A stretch of DNA of 64,000 nt from Bradyrhizobium sp. 21 (GCF_023073335.1 NZ_JADPJG010000015.1:275158-339157); one strand, 5' to 3'. Positions 17,085 to 24,537 are shown, counted from the stretch's first letter. The notes: generated by a model from the sequence alone, not told the origin. Made by a program: numbers and translations.

Positions 17085-18020
17085 TTTCTTTCGCCCCCGC
17101 GCCGGAACGGCCTTGCCGTTGCTGCGGGACGGCTCCACCGCGCGCATCTCGGTGCGCAGGGCTTCGATGAAATACTCGACGTGAAGCGACAACGGCGCGC
17201 CGCGCTTCACCGCGATATAGGTGTCGAACCGCGTCGGCTCGGTGATCTTCAACAGCTCGATTCCGGGATAGCCGCCATGGGCCACCGTGAACTGGTCGAT
17301 GATGGCGATGCCGAGCCCCGCCTTCACCAGCGCGCAGACCGTGGTGCCGAAGCGCGCGCGGATGGTGATGTTGTAGTCGAGCCGGTTGCGCGCGAAGATC
17401 TCGGCCATGATCCGGCCGTAGGGATCGTTGGGATCGATGCCGATCAGGGGATAACGGGTGATCTCGGCGGCCGAGACCTGCTTGCGGCCGGCGAGTTCGT
17501 GGCCGGGCGGCACGATACAATAGAGCTCGCCGGAGGCGAGCGGCATGAAGTCGAGCCCGGAATGCTCGAGCCGGTAGCTCATCGCGACGCACTCGCCGCG
17601 GCCGAGCAGAAGATAGTCGATTGCTTCCTCGATCTTGAGGATGTTGATGTCGATGCCGAGATCGGGATAGCGGCGGCGGACCCGCTCGATCGCGCGCGGC
17701 ACCATCACCTGCGAGATGCTCGGCACCGAGCCGATGCGCAATTCCGACAATCCGCCGCGGCCGATCTTGGAGATGAGCTCCGAGAGATCGTCGACCTTCT
17801 TGTAGACGCCGTTGATCTGCTCGAAAATGTTCTCGGCTTCCGGGGTCGGAAAATAGCGGCCGTTCTGACGCTGGAAGAAGCGGATGCCGAGCGAGCGCTC
17901 GGTGTATTTGACGAGCCGGCTGATCCCCGGCGCCGAGACGTTGAGCAGCTTGGCCGCGCCGCCGATGGTGCCCGTCACCATCACGGCACGGATCACTTCA
18001 ACTTGGCGCAGCGTCATCAT
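17082..18020 (-). CDS. LysR-family transcriptional regulator, probable activator of the shikimate/quinate operon
   Basis: 312 residues. The N-terminal helix-turn-helix (LRQVEVIRAVMVTGTIGGAA, LLNVSAPGISRLVKYTERSLG) is followed by the effector-binding domain from about residue 92 (ELRIGSVPSISQVMVP). ATG codons at 18020 and 18017 are both possible; the longer frame upstream runs through a repeat and was rejected. It lies upstream of, and in the same direction as, the operon with a 144-bp gap holding the repeats at 17041-17084. Quinate, shikimate or protocatechuate is the likely co-inducer. Confidence 0.85.
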   Translation of the reverse strand: MMTLRQVEVIRAVMVTGTIGGAAKLLNVSAPGISRLVKYTERSLGIRFFQRQNGRYFPTPEAENIFEQINGVYKKVDDLSELISKIGRGGLSELRIGSVPSISQVMVPRAIERVRRRYPDLGIDINILKIEEAIDYLLLGRGECVAMSYRLEHSGLDFMPLASGELYCIVPPGHELAGRKQVSAAEITRYPLIGIDPNDPYGRIMAEIFARNRLDYNITIRARFGTTVCALVKAGLGIAIIDQFTVAHGGYPGIELLKITEPTRFDTYIAVKRGAPLSLHVEYFIEALRTEMRAVEPSRSNGKAVPARGRKK

Positions 18021-18056
18021 GCTCTTGGCACCCGAAAGATAATCGTGGTCGCGCTG

Positions 18057-18143
18057 CCCTTCCCTCTCCCCTTGTGAGAGGGTGGATCGCCGCGATAGCG
18101 GCCGACGCTTCGCGCCACCTTCTCCCACAAGGCGAGAAGGAAA
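18057..18143. repeat. Interspersed palindromic repeat, family B, second copy (inverted)
   Basis: CCCTTCCCTCTCCCC...GGAAAGG ends with the internal GATCGCCGCGATAGCGGCCGACGC arm; it corresponds to the reverse orientation of 9434-9526. It lies in the gap between the LysR start and the small gene at 18234-18410. Confidence 0.7.
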
Positions 18144-18233
18144 GGCAACGACCTGATTGTTTCGGCGAAAATCGGCACGTTCGAATGGAGAGGCGTCGCT
18201 CGCGCAGGACGCACGCCTTGCTGCAACTGCGTT

Positions 18234-18410
18234 CTAGCTCGCCGGTCCTTCCGGCGAGGCACTCTCTGCCGGCTTGGTGCGCTCGCTTTGCAGAATCTCG
18301 CGCGCGAACTCGATGATCTTCTGCTTGTTTGCCGTTTCGAGGACGGCGAAAAACACGCGGTTGAGTTCCAGGCCGAGCACGCTGTTGAGGGCGATGTTCT
18401 CGTCGTCCAT
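18234..18410 (-). CDS. Small hypothetical protein
   Basis: 58 residues from the ATG at 18410: MDDENIALNSVLGLELNRVF, then a predicted helical region (LETANKQKIIEFAREILQSE) and a Ser/Pro/Glu-rich tail. An upstream in-frame ATG at 18464 gives 76 residues but with an atypical extension. The predicted soluble helical nature and the gene-like codon use suggest it is real. It is divergent from the LuxR gene (167-bp gap), which makes a link to quorum sensing possible but unproven. I do not recognise a family. Confidence 0.55.
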   Translation of the reverse strand: MDDENIALNSVLGLELNRVFFAVLETANKQKIIEFAREILQSERTKPAESASPEGPAS

Positions 18411-18576
18411 CGGGGTTTTCTCGCTCTGTACGCCGCAGGTGTAACTTGACGTCACTTCTTCCACAAGTAGATTAAAGCTTCCGCGCAGACGCCTACCGGG
18501 GAACTACGGGAGCAGCGAATTGAGGCAGCCCCCAAAGTCGTGCTATAGCGAACGGCGAGGGTCAGGAAACGCACCG

Positions 18577-19305
18577 ATGTCCGCCGTGGATTATGGCCGG
18601 GAAGCGCTCGACTTCATTGAGGGGCTAGGAGCCTACACCAAGGTTCCGGACGCCATGGACGCGCTTGCGACCGCGTTCGGACGGTACGGCTTCGAGCATA
18701 TCATCGTCACCGGCTTGCCGAATCCCGATCAGCGCTTTTCCCAAATGGTGCTCGCCAAGAAGTGGCCGGCGGAATGGTTCAGCCTCTATACTCAAAAAGG
18801 CTACGACCGTGTCGATCCCGTGATCCGCAAGTGCCGGCAGACGGTGAACCCATTCGAGTGGTCTGAGGCGCCGTACGATCCGGAACTGGAGCCGGGCGCG
18901 GTAGAAGTGATGCGGCGCGCTGCCGATTTCCGAATGTCGCGCGGCTTCGTGGTGCCGATCCACGGGTTGACCGGGTATGAGGCTGGCGTTTCGCTCGGTG
19001 GCGTTCATCTCGATCTCAATGCGCGCAGTAAGCCGGCGCTGCACCTGATCGGAATGTACGGCTTCGATCATATTCGCCGTCTGCTCGATCCGGTACCGCA
19101 TCCATCGATGCGTCTTACCCCGCGCGAGCGCGAGGTGCTCGCCTGGGCGTCGCAGGGCAAGTCGGCCTGGGAAATCGGCGAGATCCTGCACATCACGCAG
19201 CGCACAGCCGAAGAACATCTTGCAACTGCCGCGCGCAAGCTGGGTGCGGTCAACCGGACCCACGCGGTCGCGATCGCGATCCGCCACAGAATCATCACCC
19301 CCTGA
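18577..19305 (+). CDS. bjaR: LuxR-family quorum-sensing regulator, BjaR1-like
   Basis: 242 residues. The N-terminal autoinducer-binding domain has the conserved WF..YTQKGYDRVDPVI and FEWSE segments (about residues 60-115); the C-terminal LuxR helix-turn-helix (LTPREREVLAWASQGKSAWE, HITQRTAEEHLATAARKLG) is complete. The ATG at 18577 follows AGGAAAC; an in-frame start at 18520 was rejected. It stands upstream of the synthase gene in the same direction, as in bjaR1-bjaI of Bradyrhizobium and rpaR-rpaI of Rhodopseudomonas, which respond to isovaleryl- or aryl-homoserine lactones. It probably binds the lux box at 19319-19332 to switch on the synthase gene. Confidence 0.88.
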   Translation: MSAVDYGREALDFIEGLGAYTKVPDAMDALATAFGRYGFEHIIVTGLPNPDQRFSQMVLAKKWPAEWFSLYTQKGYDRVDPVIRKCRQTVNPFEWSEAPYDPELEPGAVEVMRRAADFRMSRGFVVPIHGLTGYEAGVSLGGVHLDLNARSKPALHLIGMYGFDHIRRLLDPVPHPSMRLTPREREVLAWASQGKSAWEIGEILHITQRTAEEHLATAARKLGAVNRTHAVAIAIRHRIITP

Positions 19306-19318
19306 AATCCGCGCCTAC

Positions 19319-19332
19319 TGGGAAATTTCCCA
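19319..19332. promoter_or_regulatory. lux-box-like operator of the AHL synthase gene
   Basis: Perfect 14-bp palindrome TGGGAAATTTCCCA, extended on both sides by TA...TA. Its centre is about 67 bp upstream of the synthase ATG, which would place the site near -42 of a promoter with a leader of about 25 bases. This is the usual location for a LuxR-type activator and supports positive autoinduction. Confidence 0.75.
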
Positions 19333-19392
19333 ATAGTCGGTCTGGTCGTTTTCCGTGAGGATTCCCCTTTATTTCGAACAATGGGGGAATAA

Positions 19393-20049
19393 ATGATTCA
19401 TGTGATCTCTGCCGTTAACCGGCACCTCTATGAGGACGTGCTCGAGCAACATTTCAGGGTGCGTCACGAGATTTTCGTCGAGGAACGGAAATGGGAGGCG
19501 CTCCGCAAGCCCGACGGCCGCGAGATCGACACCTATGACAATGAGGACGCGATCTACCTGCTGGCGCTCGATAACCGCCGGGTGCTCGGCGGCTCCCGCC
19601 TGTATCCGACCACCAAGCCGACGATGCTGAGCGAGGTCTTCCCGCATCTCGCCGCGGTGCGCGGGTGCCCCTCCGACCCGCTGGTCTGGGAGTGGTCGCG
19701 CTTCTTCGTTTCGCGCGAACGCCGCGACGGCGCGTTCAATCTGCAATTGATGGCTGCGGCGCAGGAGTTCTGCCTGGATCAGGGTATCGAGCGTCTTTGT
19801 CTCGTCATGGAGACCTGGTGGTTGCCGCGCTTCCACGACATCGGCTTCGTCGTTACCCCGCTGGGATTGCCGGCACTGATCGAGAATTCCTGGACCATGG
19901 CGGCGTCCATCGAGGTCCGACAGGAATCGCTCGATGTCGTGCGCGACCGTATCGGAATGAAGAATGTCGTGCGCCACGACGGCCCGCGTCTGGACGCCGT
20001 CGCCCGTGCCAACCTCTGCGGCCTCGCCGCCCAACGAAGGAGCGCTTGA
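19393..20049 (+). CDS. bjaI: Acyl-homoserine-lactone synthase, BjaI-like
   Basis: 218 residues, LuxI family. The conserved N-terminal Arg and Trp (FRVRHEIFVEERKWE), the Asp/Glu residues in IDTYDNEDAIYLLAL, and the VWEWSRFFV core with its Arg are present. The closest family I can name is BjaI/RpaI, whose members use acyl-CoA or aryl-CoA (isovaleryl, p-coumaroyl, cinnamoyl) instead of acyl-ACP. Sequence inspection suggests BjaI, but the substrate cannot be fixed from motifs. A GGGGGA site precedes the ATG at 19393. It is expressed with the small gene at 20051. Confidence 0.88.
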   Translation: MIHVISAVNRHLYEDVLEQHFRVRHEIFVEERKWEALRKPDGREIDTYDNEDAIYLLALDNRRVLGGSRLYPTTKPTMLSEVFPHLAAVRGCPSDPLVWEWSRFFVSRERRDGAFNLQLMAAAQEFCLDQGIERLCLVMETWWLPRFHDIGFVVTPLGLPALIENSWTMAASIEVRQESLDVVRDRIGMKNVVRHDGPRLDAVARANLCGLAAQRRSA

Positions 20050-20050
20050 G

Positions 20051-20269
20051 ATGTCGAACATGATGCGAGACAGCCAGATCATGGCGCAGACCAAGGACGA
20101 GAATCTCGGCTACATGTCCGACATGGCGCTCGAATTGGCGCAGATGGCGGAAGACACCGGATTGGCGACGCTCGCCTATCTGTTCCGGATGGCGGCGCTG
20201 GAAGCCTCGACGGCCAACAGCGTGCTCGCCGAGCCGGATGATCTTCCCCGGCAGATGACGTCGCACTAG
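20051..20269 (+). CDS. Small protein co-transcribed with bjaI, function unknown
   Basis: 72 residues (MSNMMRDSQIMAQTKDENLG, then YMSDMALELAQMAEDTGLAT and LAYLFRMAALEAST). The ATG starts one base after the bjaI stop codon, so translation is almost certainly coupled, and a terminator follows at 20301-20340. The protein is acidic, Met-rich and predicted mostly helical with no signal peptide or membrane segment. It could modulate the synthase or regulator, or be unrelated to AHL chemistry. I do not recognise a family. Confidence 0.7.
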   Translation: MSNMMRDSQIMAQTKDENLGYMSDMALELAQMAEDTGLATLAYLFRMAALEASTANSVLAEPDDLPRQMTSH

Positions 20270-20300
20270 ACGCGTCCTCTTTACATTCCGACGACCATCG

Positions 20301-20340
20301 CACCCTCCCTCCGGCCAGCCGGGGGGAGGGTGATCGTTTT
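20301..20340 (+). terminator. Rho-independent-type terminator of the bjaI operon
   Basis: Stem ACCCTCCC/GGGAGGGT continued by an inner CCGGC/GCCGG helix, followed by TGATCGTTTT. It is 31 bp after the stop codon of the small gene. The remaining gene-free stretch to 20568 holds the TGCA array described next. Confidence 0.75.
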
Positions 20341-20401
20341 GGGTGCGGCACGTTGCCCCAGCCCGCACGGCAGTCTTTTTGCATCGCCCAGTTCGATCGC
20401 A

Positions 20402-20425
20402 TGCACCGGCATGCAACAAAGTGCA
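20402..20425. promoter_or_regulatory. Triple TGCA array, BoxR-type operator candidate
   Basis: TGCA at 20402, 20412 and 20422, each separated by exactly six bases (TGCA-N6-TGCA-N6-TGCA). The TGCA-N6-TGCA arrangement is, to my knowledge, that recognised by BoxR/BzdR benzoyl-CoA sensors. It precedes the transporter operon by 144 bp, and the last unit shares ACAAAGTGCAT with a site upstream of boxC (32661-32672). Confidence 0.6.
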
Positions 20426-20568
20426 TGTTCGGTGTCGAATCGCTCTTGCCTCGGAACGATACTGCCATTACCCATTTTTCCGCCTTGTAGAGGCAGGGGG
20501 AGCTCTTTCACTGATGGCGACCGTGTTCGGACATCGGCGCGAAGCTGCGTGCGCCTGAAAGAGTTTTG

Positions 20569-21486
20569 ATGCTGCTCGTCGTCGAACAGTTCTTGAACGG
20601 GTTGCAGTTCGGCCTGCTGCTGTTCCTGCTCGCAGCCGGCCTCACGCTGGTGTTCGGGATCATGGATCTCGTCAACCTCGCGCACGGCTCGCTCTACATG
20701 ATGGGCGCCTATTTCGCCGCCACCTTCGCGGCCTGGACCGGCAGCTTCCTGCTCGGCGCGCTGCTGGCGCTCGGCGCGACGCTGGTGCTCGGCATCGTGC
20801 TCGAGATGAGCGCGCTGCGGCATCTCTATGGCCGCGACCATCTCGACCACGTGCTCGCGACCTTCGGGCTGATCCTGTTCTTCAACGAGGCCGTGCGGCT
20901 GGTCTGGGGTCCGGCCGGCCTCGCGCTGCAGCTGCCGAATTGGCTTACCGTGCCGGTACCGATCCTGCCGGGCATTCACTATCCCGCCTATCGCCTCGCC
21001 ATCATCGCGGTGGCGCTGCTGGTCGCGCTGCTGCTCTATCTCGGCGTGATGCGCACCCGCATCGGCATGCTGATCCGCGCCGGCGCCTCCAATCGCGAGA
21101 TGATCGGCGCGCTCGGCATCAACATCAAGCTGCTCTACACGCTGGTGTTCGGCCTCGGTGCCGCGCTCGCAGGCCTTGCCGGGTTGATGCAGGCACCGAT
21201 CCTCACCGTGCAGATCGGCATGGGCGAGAACATCCTGATCCTCGCCTTCGTCATCATCGTGATCGGCGGCATCGGCTCGATCCGCGGCGCGTTTCTCGCC
21301 GCGATCTTTGTCGGCATGATCGACACGCTTGGCCGCGCCTTCCTGCCGAACCTGTTGCGGCAGGTGCTGAGCGGCGCCGCCGCCTCCACCGCCGCGCCCG
21401 CGCTGTCGTCCATGCTGATCTACCTGTTGATGGCGATCGTGCTGGTGGTGCGGCCGGAGGGGCTGTTTCCGGCCAATCGTCGATGA
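20569..21486 (+). CDS. ABC transporter permease, LivH type (candidate benzoate/aromatic importer)
   Basis: 305 residues with about eight membrane segments, LivH hallmarks LAAGLTLVFGIMDLVNLAHG at the N-terminus and the coupling loop GASNREMIGALGINIKLLYT. The ATG at 20569 is used (a TTG precedes it); there is a weak GAAAGAG ribosome-binding site. It begins a four-gene operon with overlapping stop/start codons and no binding-protein gene. The TGCA array upstream suggests induction by benzoyl-CoA, hence uptake of benzoate or a related acid. This substrate is inferred. Confidence 0.85.
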   Translation: MLLVVEQFLNGLQFGLLLFLLAAGLTLVFGIMDLVNLAHGSLYMMGAYFAATFAAWTGSFLLGALLALGATLVLGIVLEMSALRHLYGRDHLDHVLATFGLILFFNEAVRLVWGPAGLALQLPNWLTVPVPILPGIHYPAYRLAIIAVALLVALLLYLGVMRTRIGMLIRAGASNREMIGALGINIKLLYTLVFGLGAALAGLAGLMQAPILTVQIGMGENILILAFVIIVIGGIGSIRGAFLAAIFVGMIDTLGRAFLPNLLRQVLSGAAASTAAPALSSMLIYLLMAIVLVVRPEGLFPANRR

Positions 21487-22427
21487 AGGCTTTCACTGTG
21501 AGCAAGGCCGTCACGGCCCTTCTTGTGGTAGGCCTCGTGCTGTTGCCGCTCTACTCGCAAGCCTCCGGCAACATCTTCATCCTGACGCTGTTCACCCGAA
21601 TCATCATCCTGGCGCTGGCGGCCGCCAGCCTCAACCTCATCATGGGTTTTGGCGGCATGATGAGTTTTGGCCACGCCGCCTATCTCGGCATCGGCGGCTA
21701 CGCGGTCGGCATGCTGGCACAGGAAGGCATCGGCTCCGGCTTCATCCAGTTTCCGGTCGCGCTCGCGGCGTCGGCGACTTACGCGCTGGTGATCGGCGCG
21801 CTCTCCTTGCGCACCCGAGGCGTCTATTTCATCATGATCACGCTCGCCTTCGCGCAGATGGCCTATTACGTCGCCTCGGGACTGGCGCGTTACGGCGGCG
21901 ATGACGGCCTCACCGTCTACAAGCGCAGCGACTTCTCCGGGCTGGTCAATCTGTCGAACCGCACGCAGTTCTATTATCTCTGCCTCGCCTGCTTGTTCGC
22001 AATGATCTTCCTGATCTGGCGCGTCGTCAATTCGCGCTTCGGCCTCGTGTTGCAGGGGCTGCGCTCCAACGAGCAGCGCATGCAGGCGATCGGCTTTCCC
22101 TCGAAACGCTACCAGCTCGTCTGCTTCGTCATCTCAGGCACCATGTGCGGCCTCGCCGGCGCGCTGCTCGCCAACAACACCGATTTCGTCAGCCCGGCCA
22201 TGATGTACTGGACCCGTTCCGGCGACCTCATGGTGATGGTGATCCTCGGCGGCATGGGCACGCTGTTCGGCCCGGTCATCGGCGCGGTGGTATATCTGCT
22301 GCTGGAAGAGTTTTTGTCGCAGCTCACCGAATATTGGGCGCTGATCATGGGGCCGCTGCTGCTGCTGATCGTGCTGTTCGGCCGTGGCGGGATCATGGGC
22401 CTGCTCGGGAGGCTCAATCGTGGCTGA
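21483..22427 (+). CDS. ABC transporter permease, LivM type (candidate benzoate/aromatic importer)
   Basis: 314 residues, with the LivM motif region ASLNLIMGFGGMMSFGHAAYLG and coupling loop LRSNEQRMQAIGFPSKRYQL. The ATG at 21483 overlaps the livH stop (ATGA). A much longer frame reading upstream is only an out-of-frame copy of livH and was discarded. It partners the preceding permease. Confidence 0.86.
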   Translation: MKAFTVSKAVTALLVVGLVLLPLYSQASGNIFILTLFTRIIILALAAASLNLIMGFGGMMSFGHAAYLGIGGYAVGMLAQEGIGSGFIQFPVALAASATYALVIGALSLRTRGVYFIMITLAFAQMAYYVASGLARYGGDDGLTVYKRSDFSGLVNLSNRTQFYYLCLACLFAMIFLIWRVVNSRFGLVLQGLRSNEQRMQAIGFPSKRYQLVCFVISGTMCGLAGALLANNTDFVSPAMMYWTRSGDLMVMVILGGMGTLFGPVIGAVVYLLLEEFLSQLTEYWALIMGPLLLLIVLFGRGGIMGLLGRLNRG

Positions 22428-23187
22428 ACCCTTGCTCCGTGTCGACAGGCTGGTGCGCCGCTTCGGCGGTATCGTTGCGACCGACAACGTCTCGCTCGAC
22501 GTCGCGGCCGGTGAGCTGCACGCCATCATCGGCCCGAACGGCGCCGGCAAGACCACGCTGATCAGCCAGCTCACCGGACATCTTGAACCGCATTCCGGAA
22601 CCGTCTCGCTGGGCGGTCGCGACATCACCTATCTGCCGGCCTATCGCCGCTGCGCGCTGGGCCTGGCACGTTCGTTCCAGATCACCTCGTTGCTGCTCGA
22701 TTTCACCGCCGCCGACAATGTCGCGCTGGCGGCGCAGGCGCATGCGGGGCACTCGTTCCGCTTCTTCGCCAATGCCCGCAAGGAGAAGGGCCTGCGCGAT
22801 GCCGCGCATGCCGCGCTCGACCGCGTTGGTCTGGCCCATCGCGCCGACGTCCTGGTGTCCAGGCTCAGCCATGGCGAGCGTCGCCAGATCGAGCTTGCGG
22901 TCGCGCTCGCGAGCAAGCCGAAATTGCTGCTGCTCGACGAGCCGATGGCGGGTCTCGGCGTCACCGAATCCCAGCGCATGGTGCAACTGCTCCAGGAGTT
23001 GCGGAAAGAAGTCTCGATCGTGCTGGTGGAGCACGACATGCCGGCGGTGTTCGCGCTCGCCGACCGCATCTCGGTGCTGGTCTATGGCCGCGTCATCGCC
23101 TCCGGCGATCCGGCCGCGATCCGGGCGAACGAGGACGTCAAGCGCGCCTATCTCGGCGAGGCGCATGTGGTGACGCACCATGGCTGA
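22420..23187 (+). CDS. ABC transporter ATP-binding protein, LivG type (candidate benzoate/aromatic importer)
   Basis: 255 residues from a GTG at 22420, eight bases inside the end of livM and preceded by CGGGAGG. Walker A GPNGAGKTT, Q-loop SRSFQITSLL, Walker B LLLLDEPMAGL and H-loop VLVEHDM are present. The signature motif is LSHGERRQ, a normal LivG variation. Residue tail VKRAYLGEAHVVTHHG ends the protein and overlaps the next start. Confidence 0.86.
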   Translation: MAEPLLRVDRLVRRFGGIVATDNVSLDVAAGELHAIIGPNGAGKTTLISQLTGHLEPHSGTVSLGGRDITYLPAYRRCALGLARSFQITSLLLDFTAADNVALAAQAHAGHSFRFFANARKEKGLRDAAHAALDRVGLAHRADVLVSRLSHGERRQIELAVALASKPKLLLLDEPMAGLGVTESQRMVQLLQELRKEVSIVLVEHDMPAVFALADRISVLVYGRVIASGDPAAIRANEDVKRAYLGEAHVVTHHG

Positions 23188-23908
23188 AAAAGTGGTGGCC
23201 GACACGCTGCTCGAGGTCGACGGCATCGAGACCTGCTACGGCCTGTCCCAGGTGCTGTTCGGGCTGTCGCTGTCGATCAAATCAGGCGAGATGGTCTCGT
23301 TGATGGGCCGCAACGGCATGGGCAAGACCACGACCATCCGCTCCATCATGGGCCTAACCCCGGCGCGCGCCGGCAGCATCCGCTTTGCGGGCACCGAGGT
23401 GCGGACGCAGCCGTCCTACCGAATCGCAAAGCTGGGCGTCGGCCTCGTCCCGGAGGGGCGGCAGATCTTCCCGAACCTCACCGTGCGCGAAAACCTGGTT
23501 GCGGCCGCCGCCGATCGCTTCGGCAGCGCCAATCCCTGGACGCTGGCTGCGATCTACGGGATGTTTCCGCGCCTCGCCGAGCGCGCCGCCAACATGGGCA
23601 ACCAGCTCTCCGGCGGCGAGCAGCAGATGCTTGCCATCGGGCGCGCCCTGATGACCAACCCGAAGCTCCTGATCCTGGATGAAGCGACCGAAGGCCTCGC
23701 GCCGCTGATCCGCGAAGAAATATGGACCTGCCTGTCGCTGCTCAAGAGCCGAGGACAGTCGATCCTGGTCGTCGACAAGAACGTCGACCACCTCGCCCGC
23801 ATCTGCGACCGCCACACCATCATCGAGCGCGGCAAGACGGTGTGGAGCGGCACCTCGGACGAGCTGATGGCCGAGCCGGATCTGCAGCACAAATATCTGG
23901 GGATTTGA
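23180..23908 (+). CDS. ABC transporter ATP-binding protein, LivF type (candidate benzoate/aromatic importer)
   Basis: 242 residues, ATG at 23180 overlapping livG by eight bases. Walker A GRNGMGKTT, LivF hallmark LVPEGRQIFPNLTV, signature LSGGEQQM, Walker B LLILDEATEGLAP; the H-loop region reads ILVVDKNVDHL, where the usual Glu/Gln-Asn (EQN) is DKN. The Asp-Glu-Ala-Thr in Walker B (rather than DEPS) is found in a subset of aromatic-acid transporters. It ends the operon; palindromes at 23954-24090 follow. Confidence 0.86.
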   Translation: MAEKVVADTLLEVDGIETCYGLSQVLFGLSLSIKSGEMVSLMGRNGMGKTTTIRSIMGLTPARAGSIRFAGTEVRTQPSYRIAKLGVGLVPEGRQIFPNLTVRENLVAAAADRFGSANPWTLAAIYGMFPRLAERAANMGNQLSGGEQQMLAIGRALMTNPKLLILDEATEGLAPLIREEIWTCLSLLKSRGQSILVVDKNVDHLARICDRHTIIERGKTVWSGTSDELMAEPDLQHKYLGI

Positions 23909-23953
23909 CGATACGATTAGGGGCGGGATGCTCGCGCCGCCCACTCGGTGTCG

Positions 23954-23990
23954 TCCTGGCCTAGTGCGCAATTGCGCACGGGGGCCAGGA
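23954..23990. repeat. Interspersed palindrome, family C (TCCTGGCC...GGCCAGGA), copy 1
   Basis: Outer arms TCCTGGCC/GGCCAGGA enclose the 16-bp perfect palindrome GTGCGCAATTGCGCAC. Copies with TCGTCCCGGCC arms are at 36090-36135 and 48420-48465. It lies after the transporter operon, where it may terminate transcription. Confidence 0.8.
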
Positions 23991-24072
23991 CCCATACCGC
24001 GAGGTCTACCTATTTTGGGCAGTATCAGTACCGAACAACGGTCTTCGCCAAACCCCTTCTTGGGGTAATGGG

Positions 24073-24090
24073 TCCTGGCTTTCGCCAGGA
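24073..24090. repeat. Short palindrome, family D (TCCTGGC/GCCAGGA)
   Basis: TCCTGGC-TTTC-GCCAGGA, the mirror of the copy at 51661-51687 (GTCGTCCTGGC-GAAA-GCCAGGACGAC). It sits between the transporter operon and the convergent gene at 24105-24482. The intervening 23991-24072 holds nothing else I can identify. Confidence 0.75.
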
Positions 24091-24104
24091 CGACATCGGG
24101 GCAA

Positions 24105-24482
24105 TCACCAGTAAATCCCATGCCGATGCAGCTCGCGGATCACGCGCGCCTCGGTGGAAGGCTGGCGACGTTTCGTTTTGGCGACATCTGTCGTGCTGGC
24201 AACCGGTGCACCAGTGGACTGAGTTGCGGCCGGAGGGGTCGCGGTTGTCGTGGCGGCCGCCGCCGGAGGCGTTGAAGTCGGGGCGGTGGTCGCCGTCTGG
24301 ACATTCGCCGGCTGCGTTGCCGCCGGGGCCTGCGTCGTCTGCGGTGCGGCTGTGGGCGAGGCCGGTTGCCCGGCGGCCGGTTGGTTTGCGTTGGTCGCCG
24401 CGAGGCTCAGACTGCGCGGACCACCGGCATGGGCTTGTGCTGCGAACAGCGAGATCGAAGCGATCAGGATCAGCTTGCGCAT
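24105..24482 (-). CDS. Secreted Ala/Thr/Pro-rich hypothetical protein
   Basis: 125 residues. A Sec signal peptide (MRKLILIASISLFAAQAHAGG) is followed by a low-complexity, probably disordered Ala/Thr/Pro/Gln stretch from about residue 30 to 100 (PTAAPQTTQAPAATQPAN) and a basic, ordered C-terminus ending VIRELHRHGIYW. The conserved-looking tail suggests function in the terminal 25 residues with a spacer linking it to the envelope. No enzyme motif is visible. The gene stands alone, so its role is unknown. Confidence 0.65.
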   Translation of the reverse strand: MRKLILIASISLFAAQAHAGGPRSLSLAATNANQPAAGQPASPTAAPQTTQAPAATQPANVQTATTAPTSTPPAAAATTTATPPAATQSTGAPVASTTDVAKTKRRQPSTEARVIRELHRHGIYW

Positions 24483-24537
24483 GAAATCCCCGTCATCTGG
24501 TCAAACCGTCTTACCTATTAGCGCCCGACCGGCCCAA

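Noticed and set aside
15786..18077. 763-codon open frame on the plus strand
   Set aside because: It runs antisense through three real genes (binding protein, dehydrogenase, LysR) and has no domain; the minus-strand genes carry clear motifs.
20940..22427. 495-codon version of the LivM-type permease
   Set aside because: The first 180 codons are out-of-frame reading of the LivH gene.
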